Positions 11,331-25,300 of a stretch of DNA of 64,000 nt are shown here, one piece after another. The notes below the pieces were generated by a model. It made no database searches and was not told the DNA's origin. It saw nothing but the letters and a program-made list of their open reading frames with translations. Positions within the stretch are counted from its first letter, which is position 1; the number at the start of each line of letters is the position of its first letter. The DNA comes from Erigeron canadensis. Its lineage: Eukaryota; Streptophyta; Magnoliopsida; Asterales; Asteraceae. The stretch is from positions 5,580,649 to 5,644,648 of the forward strand of contig NC_057763.1 of NCBI RefSeq assembly GCF_010389155.1. The letters run 5' to 3'. Position numbers and translations under genes: made by a program.

Positions 11331-12927
11331 TCAGTAGTTCCAAAAAACTTGATTACTACGATACATTTTTTTGAGATATACTGTGATCAATTTCTTATAA
11401 CTCCAAGTCTTCTGTGTTCTAAATTCCATTAGTATCTCTGAGCTAGAGTGAAAATCCCCTTTCCCCATAACCTCAAACACAATGGGGTCTGTTAATACAA
11501 GAGCAGAATCTTTCACATTCATTTTCCTCATAGCAAAATCCAAATTCCTCCCTAATCTCCTGTCAAAATATGCATCAACGACACAACCATATGTGACAAG
11601 ATCCGGCAAAACTCCATTATGGTTCATATGCTCAAGGCTTAAATGGAGATCCCAGAATAAAGACATCTTTGAGAAAGCCACAGCCCGGATATTAAAAGTA
11701 GTGAGATCCGGATAGAATCCAGCATCTAACATATTCAAAAACTCCCTTTGTAAACTCTTCATTTTAAAATTGGCTGCATATGATAGCAATAACAAATTCC
11801 AAAGAAGATTTCCAACGTTTCTCCTACCAACACCCACGTCCCTTAAGAAGTTACCCAAACTATGGAACTTTTTATCTCGTATATAAGCATCAGAAACCGC
11901 CATAATCCCGTCTTTTTCGATCAGAAATCTTGACCCTTTTAAACGCTTGTAAGCATTTTCCATCATGGTTATTGAACCAAACCGACTATAATACACAATA
12001 TAAGCATTACCTATAGCAGAACCAATAGGAAATCCCTTTGAGACCATATCTTTTATAGTATTATCCATTCGCTCAAGCTCTCCTATCTTCCCAAAACAAG
12101 ATATAGTGTGCAAATACACTTCATATTGTAATTCGGGATGCCTAAGACAAATGTCATGTACAATTCTAGTTACTTCATTATAAAGCCCTCCATCGATATA
12201 AGCATCAATCAGGTTTGAAACTACACGAATATCAAGATCAAAACAACTGTTCAATATTTCATGCCATAACGCATCTGCTTGGGTGAAAAATCTATTATTG
12301 GCATAATACAACATCAAAGCTGTCAAGGTAGGATCATCAAGCATAAGACCTTCCATTTCTAAACCAAGAACAAGCTCTTTACCAGTACGAGGAAATCCCT
12401 TTCTGGGTGAACTATGAATGACAAAAGCAGAATCTTGAGGACTACCGACCTTCATAAAACTTCCATGACGTTTATAGTCCTTAAGTATCTGTTCACCAAG
12501 AAACAATAACCATGTCACCATTAGTCCTGTAGGAAACGCGGGTATTTCAGATTTCTTATCTCAACTGCTTCTTGGTTAACTACAGCAGATAAGCAACAAC
12601 AAACATTCTCAAGAAACCTGCTTTATCTGCTTAATTTTCTAAGGAGTAAGCACAAGTTTAAAAGATAAGCACTTTTAAGTCCAAAATGCCACCTAAGCTA
12701 ATCGTTTATCCTATCGTTCATTCGATTCACTCATTCACAACACACTAATTATAATAAATGTAATAAACCATTAACTGCAGACAATGGATATGACAAGAAA
12801 AAACAAACAGAGATAATGGGGTTACCTTTCGAGTTAAACCTCTTTTCGAGTTGTCACCACGGCTGCATAACATATTGAAACGAACGAACTCGTTTACGGA
12901 GAGAACCGAACTGGCTGCTGCTTCCAT
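11331..12927 (-). CDS. P-class pentatricopeptide-repeat protein
   Basis: Two exons join in phase 0: 12927-12826 (34 codons) and 12554-11331, giving 441 aa. The donor is AAG/GTAACC. The acceptor GATAAG at 12560-12555 is inferred because the more obvious CAG upstream and the one at CCTACAG would both run into a stop, whereas this one gives an open junction (LTRK then KSEIPAFPTGL). Exon 1 is Ser/Arg-rich and lacks acidic bunching, as in an organelle transit peptide. Exon 2 carries degenerate 35-residue helical pairs such as VSNLIDAYIDGGLYNEV, GNAYIVYYSRFGSI and VTYGCVVDAYFDRR. No E, DYW or SMR tail is present, so it is P-class. PPR proteins bind organelle RNA one base per repeat and guide processing or translation. 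It may match the Arabidopsis At3g42630 type, but I cannot verify that. Confidence 0.82.
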
Positions 12928-15900
12928 ATCTGCATTAGTATTAAGTTTTATGAAATTGGTGTAAGTTGAAAATGAACAAATAAACAGCTGAAAAATGAAC
13001 ATTAACAGAGTGAAAAGAATACAATACAATACATATGATGTGTGGGATGAGTTAGGGTTTCATATCATAGATTTAAAGAAAAAGCAAGAAAAGAAAGGTT
13101 GAAAGCCAATGGGGATAAGACATACGCTTGATGAAATGGCCACACAGGTCGTGGCAAACACAGCGTAAGTGGTACAATCAACTGTAAAAAATAAGTCTAA
13201 GAATAATTTGTTTTTTACTATTTATTTAGTAAAATGATAAATTGTCGATCTCCCTAATATATTAACAAACTAAGTGACATGTGGTATTTACTATACTCTC
13301 TTTTCTAATCTCATAGTTAGGAGGATGATTAGGGTATTTAATTATAAGGATTAATCATTTCTCATTTATTTATCCTGATAGTCGAAAACTAGATTTTATT
13401 TTTATTTTTTTTTAATAATTCTAGACATCAGTAGATTAGTGGTAAATAGATTGGCCTTTTGAGGATCTATCCCCATTCAATACATAAGTCCGAGATTTTT
13501 TTTTATTATTTAGGTGGAATCTGAAAAAAACTTTTTTATCTTGATAGAACTAAAGTCTCCGAGCCTAAAACTCATAAAAGACCATAGTAGGCATTTCGTT
13601 TTACTTTTACAATTAATATAGAAATAAAAACTCTTAAACCACTTTGTAGAGTGAAAATTTTAACCTCATGTAAAACCGAAATTGATTCCAATCAGTTGAT
13701 CAAAATTTCATTGTCTAAAAATGCCTTAATTTATTAAAAAATAAATTATATCTTTCATTCTTGAATTATCACACTAACAATAAAGTAATAATTGATAAAT
13801 ATAATTTTCTATAATAAATTAAGTTTGGAAATAAACTTTATCAAAATAAATAAATGAATAAAAAATTTTAGAGTTAATTATACAATCTGTATTTACTATT
13901 TTTTTTTTTATTAAAATATCTTCATTCATAATAACTCAAACACTATTTATTAGAAGATTAATTTATATTTACCCAAAAACTAATTTTTATTTCCCATTAA
14001 CAACCCAACTAATTATTTTCTAATACATAATACATATATCTTATAATTAACATTTCTTTTATTTAAAATGAAAATTTTAAAGTAAAAACTTTTTTATCAA
14101 GTATTATTTTATTTATCATCAAAAAAATATGAAGAAAAAATTAGATAAAAAAAACTATTTATCATTCATCAACACATATCTAACTGACAAGTAGGCTTTG
14201 AGAAAAAAACGTAAACAATCATTGACTCAATCTAAGCGTATTATTGTCCCTTTGTACAAAACTTCCGTTTATGAATCAAAAGACTTCGAATAAAAATCAT
14301 TTTCTTTTTAATAATTGTTAAAGGTTGATTTGGGTGGGGTTGTTTGGGTAAAAAGAAACTAGTCTACATCGCGCGTGTTGCGACGGGATTGTTATAAAGC
14401 GGCCGTTGAATTTAGCGGTATGTACATTTCCTATTGCAACGATAGTGATTTATAAAATGAGTTAGTGATAGTGGTTTAGTGTGTGTGGTGAAGAACGACG
14501 TAATGAGGTCTCAATTTGTTGAAAGAGTATAATTGGTACTTAAGTGATGCATTGTGGAGGGATAGTTTAGATAAATCTCTCATTCAAATCATATAACATT
14601 TCAATAGGGAGTGTGTTTTATTTTATGATGTAATACAAATGAAATTAATGTTTACAGTTAAAAGTTGATTAGATGATCTAACACTCTAACTCACGTATCC
14701 GCAAGCCGATAATTTAGATGATTAACTCAAATTCATATGATTTTATGGTATGCCGGTTAGGTGGTTATGCGACTTGGTCCACTTCACTGGGCTAGAGTCT
14801 GTTGGTGCTCTATTTGGACTAATGAAAAGGTAAAACAAATCGACAATGAAAATAACATTGATGAACTTCAACCAAATGGCCCATTCTGTTTGGCATTAAA
14901 ATTTAAAAAGATGTTTTTGAGAAAGAATAAAAGAACTAAAGGAGTGTTTAAAAATAATAAACACCATTACCGTAAATTACCTTGAATATCTATCTATCTT
15001 AAATATATCATAACGTTTATACATAGTGTTGTATACGTAAATTGTAAAGACCTCGGTCTTTCACAAACGTAATCTTTAATACGTATTAGGTATTTATACT
15101 ACTTAATAAAGCAAATACTCCCCCCATCTATTACTTATTTCTGTCTTTAAAATACTTAATTTGCCTTTGGACATTTTTTATTCCCATAATACCCTCTTCA
15201 CCCTAAAATCAGGCACGCTCTAACCACTGTTCCTCTTTTGTAACCCGCAATTTTGTTAACGCTGATCTGAAAATTACTACCATCAACCGCTGTCACTTCC
15301 GCCCACCGCCGCAGTATACCGCCGCTGCATAACGCAGGTATCCATCTACTTTAAATATTATGAAATATGTGTGGTATATAAGGTGGTCCAATTAATTTTA
15401 AAAAAAAACATTAAAATAAAAAATATATAAACATAATTTAATTGGTTGATGTTGGGTTGCTAAAATTGTTGGATTTTAACTTTATAGCCCAATAGTGTTG
15501 ATTTAATATACAAGGCCCAGAAGAGTGAATGACTCGTGATTCATGAAATGATGAAAGTATGAAACCTTTAACTTTTTCCCATTTTATTTTGCATTATATT
15601 TAACGGGATTAGTTATACTAACTTGAAAGGTAAGATTGAGGACATTCTTTTATTAAAATCAATAGTTAAAGTTTAATTATCATTTTAATCTTAATTTTTT
15701 GATCTTAATTCAAAGATTAAGATCTTCACTATTTTATTTTATGCTTAAATTATTTCAACTTGTGAGGATCTTAATCTTTGTAAAGTATTACATCATTCCC
15801 AGTCTCAATCTCCAAATCAGAGTTCAATTAAGCCTTAACATAAGAATATTTGAGATAATTTAAGAGTACAATGGAATTGGTGTGATTGCATAAATGTAAT

Positions 15901-16446
15901 TTTTGGCTGTTAAAAAAAAAACTTAGTTTACTAATATTAAAAGTTGAACTCTGTTATTCTCTGCTTCTTGATTCTCCAAAGTTTTAATATTAGTAATCCA
16001 TCCATATCGAAGGAAAGTGCTGCCTAACCGTCCAATGTTTACATGGATGGATTTGACACAACTAAACGATTCATTTGATCGAGTAATCTTAAATCACTTT
16101 ATTTTCTTCCAACTTTTATACGTCAACAATATATGCAAATTAATAGTCATTAACAATAAGAAACAATAATAATATACAAAAAAGAGTTTAAAACATTTAA
16201 GTACCTCACAACTCAATATTGGTATCTGCACGTTGATTTTCGACTAACTTAACATCTTGTTTCGGCTAAACAAGAAGCATACGTAGTTAACTTCCTAGGA
16301 TCATGCACTACACATCATCTCTATTTCTATGTTTTATTGGCACAAGTTTAGGGTCACACCTTTACAATGGCTTCATTTGGCCATAAATACCCCCTAATTA
16401 ATTAGTAATACTTGTGAACAATCATTTTTCTATCTAGCACATCAAC
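12928..16446. other. Long AT-rich intergenic region between PPR and BAHD genes
   Basis: I see no supported gene. Around 13400-14160 the DNA is extremely A/T-rich. A 74-codon frame at 14761-14985 has no recognisable domain. A MITE-like end (ACTCCCCCCATCTATTACTT) occurs near 15118 without a visible partner end. Confidence 0.55.
16383..16389 (+). promoter_or_regulatory. Candidate TATA box of the BAHD gene
   Basis: ATAAATA lies 58 bases upstream of the start codon in CCATAAATACCCCC. The spacing would leave a short 5' leader. Assigned by motif and position only. Confidence 0.4.
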
Positions 16447-17790
16447 ATGAGGGTATTCAACAAGATTTCTAGCATGGTTCAACCTCTTACCCGAACATGG
16501 TCCGGTAAGCTAGCCTTATCGGAACTAGACCAAGTTGGTGTCACCAATCATGTTCCAACCATATACTTTTACAAACACTCCCCTGATGATTGGATCACTG
16601 TTTTACAAACCTTAAAAAGTTCACTTAGTTGTACCCTAGTTCACTTCTACCCTCTTGCCGGTCGTCTATCTTTTGCTTCTAGAGGTCGCCTAGAGATCAA
16701 TTGTAATGCCGCCGGAGTGCAATTCATGGAAGCTTATGCCGATAAGATGCTTATGGATTTAGATACTTTTTTACCATCCCCAATATACCACCAACTTATT
16801 CCTTCAATAGACTATCAAAATGCACCCCTTGAAGAAGTTCCATTGGTAGTTTTGCAAGTCACAAGGTTTTCTTGTGGTGGTTTTAGTCTTGGTTTGAACA
16901 TATCACACGTTGTTGCGGATGGGCAAAGTGCTCTTCACTTTGTGTCCGAATGGGCTAGGATTTGTAGGGGTGAGTTAATAGAGTCTGTACCTTACCTTGA
17001 TCGAAGTTTTTTACGAGCTGGGGAGCCTCCAAGATCATGCTCAACTATTGAACATGAACAATTTGGTCTTCCACCAGTTCTAATAGATCAATCTAGTAAA
17101 AGTGAACGAGAACAAGAAACAACGGTCGCAATGTTGAGACTAATTGCAACCCAGGTGGAGAAACTTAGAGAAATGGCTGATAGAAGTCAAAAGAGTGAAA
17201 TGAGCCATGGCTTTACACGGTATGAGGCTATAACTGCACACATATGGCAAACTTCATGCAAAGCACGTAATCACAAACCCGAACAACCAACAGCATTGAA
17301 CATTAGCGTTGATATTCGCAACAAAATGAGGCCACCATTGCCTCAAAAGTACTTTGGAAATGCTATTGTAGATGTGATTGCCACCGGATTCTCAGGTGAG
17401 ATAGTTTCAAACTCTTTAGGATATGTTTCAAATAAAATTAGAGATGTAATCAAAAAAGTGGACGACGAGTATGTGAACTCGGTGATAGACTCTTTGAAAC
17501 GTCAAGAAGACTTGTCGCGTTTTGGAGAATTATCGACAAGTAATGATGAAGGACCTTATTATGGCAATCCAAATCTTGGTGTAATAAGTTGGTTAACATT
17601 ACCCATATATGGAACTGATTTTGGATGGGGGAAGGAGATTCATATGGGTCCAGGAACACATGAATCTGATGGTGCTTCTTTGATTCTTAATGGGCAAGAT
17701 GGAGATGGATCTCTAATTGTTCCAATATGTTTGCAAGTGAGGCATATGGAGGATTTCAAGAAGGTGTTCTACCAAGATATTGATTTATAG
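16447..17790 (+). CDS. BAHD acyltransferase, spermidine hydroxycinnamoyl transferase type
   Basis: One uninterrupted 447-aa frame, the normal BAHD length. The catalytic HxxxD motif is HVVAD at residues 154-158 and the structural DFGWG motif is at 391-395. The N-terminal phrase RTWSGKLALSELDQVG and the region LVHFYPLAGRL match the clade that contains spermidine hydroxycinnamoyl transferase and shikimate/quinate transferases. These cytosolic enzymes move hydroxycinnamoyl groups from CoA to an amine or alcohol; SHT-type members build the phenolamides of pollen coat in the anther tapetum. The spermidine-type assignment rests on overall resemblance; the acceptor cannot be read from the sequence. 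All expected motifs are intact and the frame has no stops, so the enzyme should be active. Confidence 0.88.
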   Translation: MRVFNKISSMVQPLTRTWSGKLALSELDQVGVTNHVPTIYFYKHSPDDWITVLQTLKSSLSCTLVHFYPLAGRLSFASRGRLEINCNAAGVQFMEAYADKMLMDLDTFLPSPIYHQLIPSIDYQNAPLEEVPLVVLQVTRFSCGGFSLGLNISHVVADGQSALHFVSEWARICRGELIESVPYLDRSFLRAGEPPRSCSTIEHEQFGLPPVLIDQSSKSEREQETTVAMLRLIATQVEKLREMADRSQKSEMSHGFTRYEAITAHIWQTSCKARNHKPEQPTALNISVDIRNKMRPPLPQKYFGNAIVDVIATGFSGEIVSNSLGYVSNKIRDVIKKVDDEYVNSVIDSLKRQEDLSRFGELSTSNDEGPYYGNPNLGVISWLTLPIYGTDFGWGKEIHMGPGTHESDGASLILNGQDGDGSLIVPICLQVRHMEDFKKVFYQDIDL

Positions 17791-19390
17791 AATGTTGATG
17801 AGTCAAAAAAACATGCAAATAACAATATAAAAAAGAAAGAACTGAAGATCCTACACAATGATTAGATTGTTAACTAAGTATTAGTTAGCTACTTGGATCA
17901 GGTCATATTATGCATATATATAGGTCAGGTTGATCCTTGTTTATATCTATATTTCTATTCGTAGTAAGTTTTATTAAAAAAAAGTATATGGAAATATCAA
18001 ATTACATCTATGAATAAAAGTTACAGATACTTAAAACTATATAAGCGTCATATTCGAAGCTCCAACAACCAACCTGGTTCGTTGTAGGACCGACTATAAA
18101 ACCGAACTGTGACAACATGCGTGGTAAATAACCAAAACGCCCGTCTCGTGTATTTCTGATATCGTATGCTATACATAAAAAAATAGCCCTTTTTTGTATA
18201 ATAATGGACAGTGGAATGCTTTTCATATCAAGTAATGTGAGTCTGAAAGTTTTGTTAAAAAGTGCAGCTGTTTGCTGGTTATATGAGTAGGAAACGTTTT
18301 GGTAATTTATTTTGGGTTAATTTGGCCCGTTTTGCCCTTTTCCACGCAAAATTGGAAATGGTTAATTTGGAAGTGTTCAAAATGTAATTTGGAAAACTCT
18401 ACATATTTTGGTGTCTTTAAAGGGATATCAGCTTACGAAAATGTGTAGAGTTTCAAAAGCTGAATAAACGGGTCGCCTGACAACCTGGGTAAATTGCAGA
18501 ATATGGCCTTGGAGCAGTTTTTAAAGGGCTATAACTTTTTAAGTATATATTTTTTCGTAGAAACTGAAAAGAATTAATGAAAGTAGGGTGGAAGGTCTTT
18601 CAAAAGATATAAAATTTTTCAAAAATGGATGTGCTTAAGCGGTTCAGTTATGGGTCGTAAAACAGCCCCTGGAGCTATTTGCTGAGGGTCCAGCAGCCAA
18701 AATTGGCTTTTGGCAGTGGCAGCTATAGATGAGCTATAACTTTTTGTGTAAAACTGATTTAGTAAAACATGAAAATAGGTAATACTAGTATGAGATTTTA
18801 GTTTTCTGTGTTTGATATAACAAAATATATGACAAACAATGAAAAAGAAAATAGTGCAGTAACTTTTATAAATATATTGCAAGGCTACTCTTTTCATTCA
18901 ACAAAGTGGGGCTATAAATAGCCTACAATTCTACAACTACCTTTAAAATAAAACCATCCTGATATCTTGCAAAATAACCAAACTAGAAACTGACTTAGAC
19001 ACATGCTAAAGAAAAGAGACACTTGACTTGATCAACTAAAGGCACTTTCTAATTAAAACTTATTATCATACTATAAAATGACCCATTAATGTCAAGGTTA
19101 TTCCAACACCAACCAAGTTTAAAACGATCATAAAGCTATTGAATAACTGTTGTTAATGTCGATTGGCTGTTTGGAGTATGTATGAGTATTGTATTCGAAT
19201 GTATTCATAAGAATACGTAGTGATCGATATATATATATTATTAAAAAGTTTTAAAAGAAAAATGGGGGTCAAAAATTATCATGTATGTTTTAAATCAAAA
19301 AAACACATTTTATAGATAAGTTTACATATAAGGGAGAAGAAAAAAGAAGGCTAGAAACGATAATTCATCTGTGGAGCACATCAATTATAA
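17791..19390. other. Intergenic region between BAHD and HKT genes (tail to tail)
   Basis: No gene is supported. The region contains the 3' UTRs of two convergent genes and AT-rich DNA. Short frames on the minus strand at 18008-18226 and 18619-18897 have no domain signature. Confidence 0.55.
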
Positions 19391-22300
19391 TTACAAGAGC
19401 TTCCAAGCTTTGCCTCCGTTCATGTTAAATTTCTTAAGCCTACCAAAAATCATAACTACAATCAGAATCAGTTTCCCCCCGTCGCTCCATTTTCCGCAGA
19501 AACCATACCATTTGGTTTCACAAATGCCATCACTTGGTTTCAGTCGACGATCACAACTATAGCCCGTCGTGAACCCCACATTTCCATATGCACTACAATC
19601 AGTTCAAGTTTACAAATTGTAAGATCAAAATGCAAGGGATTTTAAACTATGGAATTCAATCATTCACTCATAATCTTCAACACTACTCTAGTATTTTTCC
19701 TTAAGGTTTAATATATGGATATTTCTAATTCGTGTTCATAATTAAGCACATGTCAATATGTATATAATTCAGTCTGATTATCTGATGATAATCCATAGGG
19801 TTGTAATTATTATTTTCCAAATAAAAATACACATTAATTAAGTATTTACAAAATAGGTAGCTCTTAGTTTATCGCTCATCCATAATGGCTTCTATATCCA
19901 TTTTGGGACGGATGTTACCGCTGTGATTACATAGAAAATACCTTAATAGTCTGTCATTTTACATAGAAAATACCTTAATAGTCCGTTAAATGATAGACAA
20001 CTAATTAGTGATTAAAACCTTTACACCCCTTGAACTTAAACCTAGGTCCCCGGTCAAACCTTCATTAATTTAATAAGATAGGCACATGTGTTAGCTTTTT
20101 GTTTGTCAAATTACAGTTAAAGTTTTGTTGAAGGATAAATATAAGATATGTTTACTCTTAAATTAATTTAGTAAGCATCAAATGTATAGTATTTTGATAA
20201 ACAATTACTTCATTGTAATTTAACATGTAATTAGAATTGAAACACTCTTTTACTATTGAAAAAACGTCTAACTATTTTACTCCAAAGACAAGGCAATTCA
20301 TTCGTGTAAAATTAATGTTCCAAGTTTAGATGTAAACTTTCTATTGATCGATCGGTTGATGACATAATTGATTAGTACGTGCTAAAACAGGTCCATTAAT
20401 TAATTAATCTATACTTGAATGGCAATTACCTTGCAATAATACACCTCAAAATCGGCTAATCTATGCATGTAATTAAACAATATTGTTCACATTCACACCC
20501 ACACGCACAATATTTTTATAAATCTTAAAGATCGAAATGAACATTTCACACGAATTGGAAAATAGAGGCCGAGTGTACGTACCTTATAACCTCGACTACA
20601 ATATTTAGGACATTAAAATTGAGGGGATCTTCTTTGATCTTTTTCCTCTCCGTTATGCAAACGAGGATGATGAAGACGACGAGATAAGAGAGTTGCGAGA
20701 ATACGATATTATTCAATAAAACTCTTCTGCTTTTTCTTCTTCTTTGATCGCTATTTCTATCTCCATTTCCTTTTGCCCATATTGGTAAATACGAAGTATA
20801 TGGAGGAAGATACCTGTTCCATTTAAGATAATTCATTTTAATGATTTCTAGTTAGGCCACAAATTATAATATATATATTAAAAACAAAGTCTCGAAAAAC
20901 GTGTAAAAAATATATTTTTATTTTTTTATTTTCACCACATAAGTTACAATCTTTACATTTTTAACACTAAACTATAATACTTTTTAGTAACTTTTTGTTC
21001 TACTTATTTTCACCATAAAACTTTCAATCTTTACACTTTTAACACTAAACTATAATATTTTTTTAGTAATAGTATATTTTTTATTCTTTTTACTTTCACC
21101 ACGGAAGTTTCAATCTTTACACTTTTAGCACTAAACTATAATACTTTTTAGTAAACTTTTTATTCTTTTTATTTTCAATACAAAACTTTCAATCTTTATA
21201 TTTTTAGTACTAAACTATAATATTTTTAGTAAACTTTGTATTCTTTTTATTTTCATCACTATATTTTAACTCTTTACACTTTTAGCACTAAACTTTCATA
21301 GTTTTCAATTTTCTTTTATTTTAAGGTACGAGAAAGTGTGTATAGAATAATATACTTTTTATTTTATTTTTATTTTCACCACAATAATTTCACTCTTTAC
21401 ACTTTTAGAACAAAACTTTTATAATTCTTAGTAAACTTTTTAATCTTTTTATTTTTCCCACAATATCTTAACTCCTTACACTTTTAACACTAAATTTTTC
21501 TACTTTTTTATAATCTTTTATTTTAACTACAACATTTTAACCTCTTACACTTTAACAATAAACTTTTTAACACATATATTAAAAAGAAATGTACGGAAAA
21601 ACTTGTAAAGAAATAATAAACTTTCTATTCATTTTATTTTCACCACAACATTTTAACCCCTTATACTTTTAGCACTAAATTTTTATACTTTTTTATTTTC
21701 TTTTATTTTCACCACAACATTTAAGTCTCTTACACTTTTTGCACTAAACTTTTACACGAACAACTTTCACTTTCACACAAAACTTTTACAGTTCATTTTT
21801 TAACTGACAAATGTCAGTTTTAAATAATTTGAATAATACATGTTTTCTTAAAAAGTTTATGACACATTATTTCTTGAATAATATTTTTTTATTAAATCTT
21901 TAACAAATGTAATGTCTCCCGAGGCAACGCCCGGGTGACATATCTCGTTATAATATATATTAAAAACAAAATCTCAAAATACGTGAAAAGAATAGTATAC
22001 TTTTTATTTTATTTTATTTTTTTTTTATTTTCACCACATAAGTTTCAATCTTTACATTTTTAGCACTAAACTATAATACTTTTTAGTAAATTTTTTGTTC
22101 TATTTATTTTCACCACAAAACTTTCAATCTTTACACTTTTAGCACTAAACTATAATATTTTTTAATAATAGTATACTTTTTTTCTTTTTACTTTCACCAC
22201 AGAAGTTTTCAATCTTTACACTTTTATCACTAAACTATAATACTTTTTAGTAAACTTTTTATTCTTTTTATTTTCAACACAAACCTTTCAATCTTTACAC

Positions 22301-25300
22301 TTTTAGCACTAAACTATAATATTTTTTAGTAAACTTTGGGTTCTTTTTATTTTCACCAAAATATTTTAACTCTTTACACTTTTAGCACTAAACTTTCATA
22401 ATTTTTAATTTTCTTTTTATTTTAAGGTACAGGAAAGCGTGTATAGAATAATATATTTTTTATTTTATTTTTTATTTTCACCATAATAGTTTCACTCTTT
22501 ACACTTTTAGAACAAAATTTATATAATTCTTAGTAAACTTTTTAATGTTTTTATTTTCACCACAATATCTTAACTCCTTACACTTTTAACACTAAATTTT
22601 TCTACTTTTTGATAATCTTTTATTTTAACTACAATATTTTAACCTTTTACACTTTAGCAACAAAATTTTTAACACATATTAAAAAGAAATGTATAGGGAA
22701 ACTTGTAAAAAATAATAAAGTTTCTATTCATTTTATTTTCACTACAACATTTTAACCTCTTATACTTTTAGCACTAAATTTTTAAAATTTTTGATTTTCT
22801 TTTATTTTCACCACAACATTTTAGATCTTACACTTTTAGCACTAAACTTTTACGCGAACGACTTTCACTTTCACACAAAACTTTTACAGTTCATTTTTTA
22901 ACTGGCAAATGTCAGTTTTTAATAATTTGAATAATACATTTTTTCTTCAAAAAGTTTATGGCACATTATCTCTTGAATAATACTGTATTTTTTATTAAAT
23001 CCTTAACAAATGTAATGTCTCCCGGGGCAACGCCCGGGTGACATATCTCGTTATTTATATGAAATATAGTCATACTTTCTACTTGTGTATTTTAATCGAT
23101 CTAACTGTATTTCCTTCTCGATAATGATATATATGCCTAACTTATATGTATAAATATATGCCTACTACATACATAACATGATACATGTTTTCCATTTACT
23201 CTCTTTCATCAACTATATCTTTGATCTTGTCACATGACATGATATCTATTTTAGGCCTATTTTTATGCATACACATTATGCACATTAATCATTTTTCTTT
23301 CTTTTAATCCATATAAAGAGTAAATTTTCCTAAACTTTAAGTCGCTTTTATTAACCATATGCTAATACTATTCTAGTAGTATTTAAAACTAATTATGTTT
23401 TGCTAATACATTATTTCTTTTATATGGTGTAATTAGTTAATATATATATATATATATGTAGATATAAACACTTTAATATGATCACTGTAGTAAATTTGAT
23501 TAAGAGGATAGACAATTGACAAACAATAATGCATAAATTAATGTCAACCTAAGATTTTACCACTTGATATAGTACTGTAAAATGTTGGTTTGTTTAAAGT
23601 CAATTATGTGAGTTTAAATGTTTTTATAAATAAACTTAATTAGCTTAATGGACAAATGTTTCGATAAAATAAGGCTAAAATGTGCTTTGCCTATGACTTG
23701 ATTCATTAAAGAATGTTTATTTAATTACCTAGTTTATAGTTTGTGGGAAAAAAATGCAAAAATTCAAAAGGTATAGTAGAAGCTAGCATGACTTAAAAAC
23801 GTTAGCTTACATTTTTTATGCGATCAAAGATGTTATGAATCATGATGTGAGTGGCTAATCAAAATTTAAAATCACCCATATTGACCGAGTTTTCTAAAGG
23901 TGACGTAATTACATTTCAACTAAAACCTCGTAATTAATTAATATGTTTTATAGTAACTAACTTATGTATATCCTACGACGTCGTCAATCAAAGGAAACCA
24001 ATTCATCTTGTTACAAAAAGTTAATAATTATATCCAAAACAATGATTGAGTTATTTTAATCCAAAACCTTGTATACATAATTAATTAACTTAATTAATTT
24101 GATTATTGGTTTAGCCTAGCTTGTCCTTAAGCTTAATAATTAAACCTTTATACTTTATTGAAAACGTTTTAATTTGTATGTCTAATGCTCCAAAAATTAT
24201 ATATTTAACTCATAACACTCATCTAACATATGGGAAACAAATTCTTTAGGGCATCGCCAGGAGTCGAATCGGTGTGCATGCATCCGCATGGAAAATGTTA
24301 TCCGTTTATCCGTAACAATTTAAAAAAAAAAAAAACTCGTAACACAAGAAATAGATATGATAGTACGTGCAACCACATGAGCCTTCCTGAATGCACCTTT
24401 ATATCTATTGCATATATATATTTTATTCATTATAATTCATTGGTCATGCATATATATGATCGGTTTGCTTTTTAATTTTAATAAACAAACCCACTAATTA
24501 TCATCATGTTGTTTGTGTATCACTTGATCATATTCTAATAATACCGGATTAAAGAACACAATCGGTTTGGTGAATTCCATAGTCTAATGGCAAATAAATT
24601 TATATTTATAGATAAAGATAGAGAGATGAGGATAGAGAAACTAACATCATGACCACGATCAACACCAAGGAGGCCGCGGCAATGGTGGAGAGGTCGACGA
24701 TGGTTTCCCCTGTATGTCGCGTGTTGATGGTCTGAAACAGAACCCCGATAAGCTTTTGATAGTTGTTCAAGCCACTCAAAGAATCAGAGTTCCATTCCAT
24801 TGATGAAAATAATATATATTGTATGAGGATAAAAGCCAACATTGTAAACACAATAAACAATGAATGTATGTATGAAAGAAAATGATGAAACTTGATTTCT
24901 CGAGTGTTATTCAACAAGTAACTAGTTTCAGCTTTCTTTTTGAATTTTCCGATTGTCCAAACCAAAAATCTCAAAGCGGAAGGGTACAAATTGTTCCCTA
25001 GAAGAACTTGAGGGATTAGAAGTAATAATAGTCCAGAATTCTTGTTGAAAACCATCATGTTTTCATTGGTGGGAACAAAGCCACAGCTAGCAAATGTGGA
25101 AACTACGGAGAAAATAGAAAAGGTGAATGTATTTATGCCCTTTTGTTTAAGTACAATTTTGGCACTAGATATGACATTTACGTATAAAAAAACCGAGGCC
25201 ACTCCTAAAAATTGTATAAAAAATAAGTATCCTAGCACTAAAAGACCTAAAAACTTAATGGATTTATACTTTAATTGATCGGTATCAAACTCTTGATCAT

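Noticed and set aside
12745..13029. 94-codon small protein
   Set aside because: Residues from ATG 12927 form exon 1 of the PPR gene; the rest is 5' leader and intron read-through.
13420..13510. tRNA- or SINE-like text (GATTAGTGGTAAATAG)
   Set aside because: No convincing B box and no cloverleaf could be drawn.
15115..15190. Stowaway-type MITE end (ACTCCCCCCATC)
   Set aside because: No inverted partner end was found nearby.
19391..19579. Stand-alone small minus-strand gene
   Set aside because: It is the last HKT exon (GFTTGYSC pore loop).
20546..20836. Stand-alone minus-strand gene
   Set aside because: It is exon 2 of [13 protein letters not shown] continues exon 1 and splice sites match.
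24230..24475. 81-codon plus-strand frame
   Set aside because: Lies inside HKT intron 1, low complexity, no domain.
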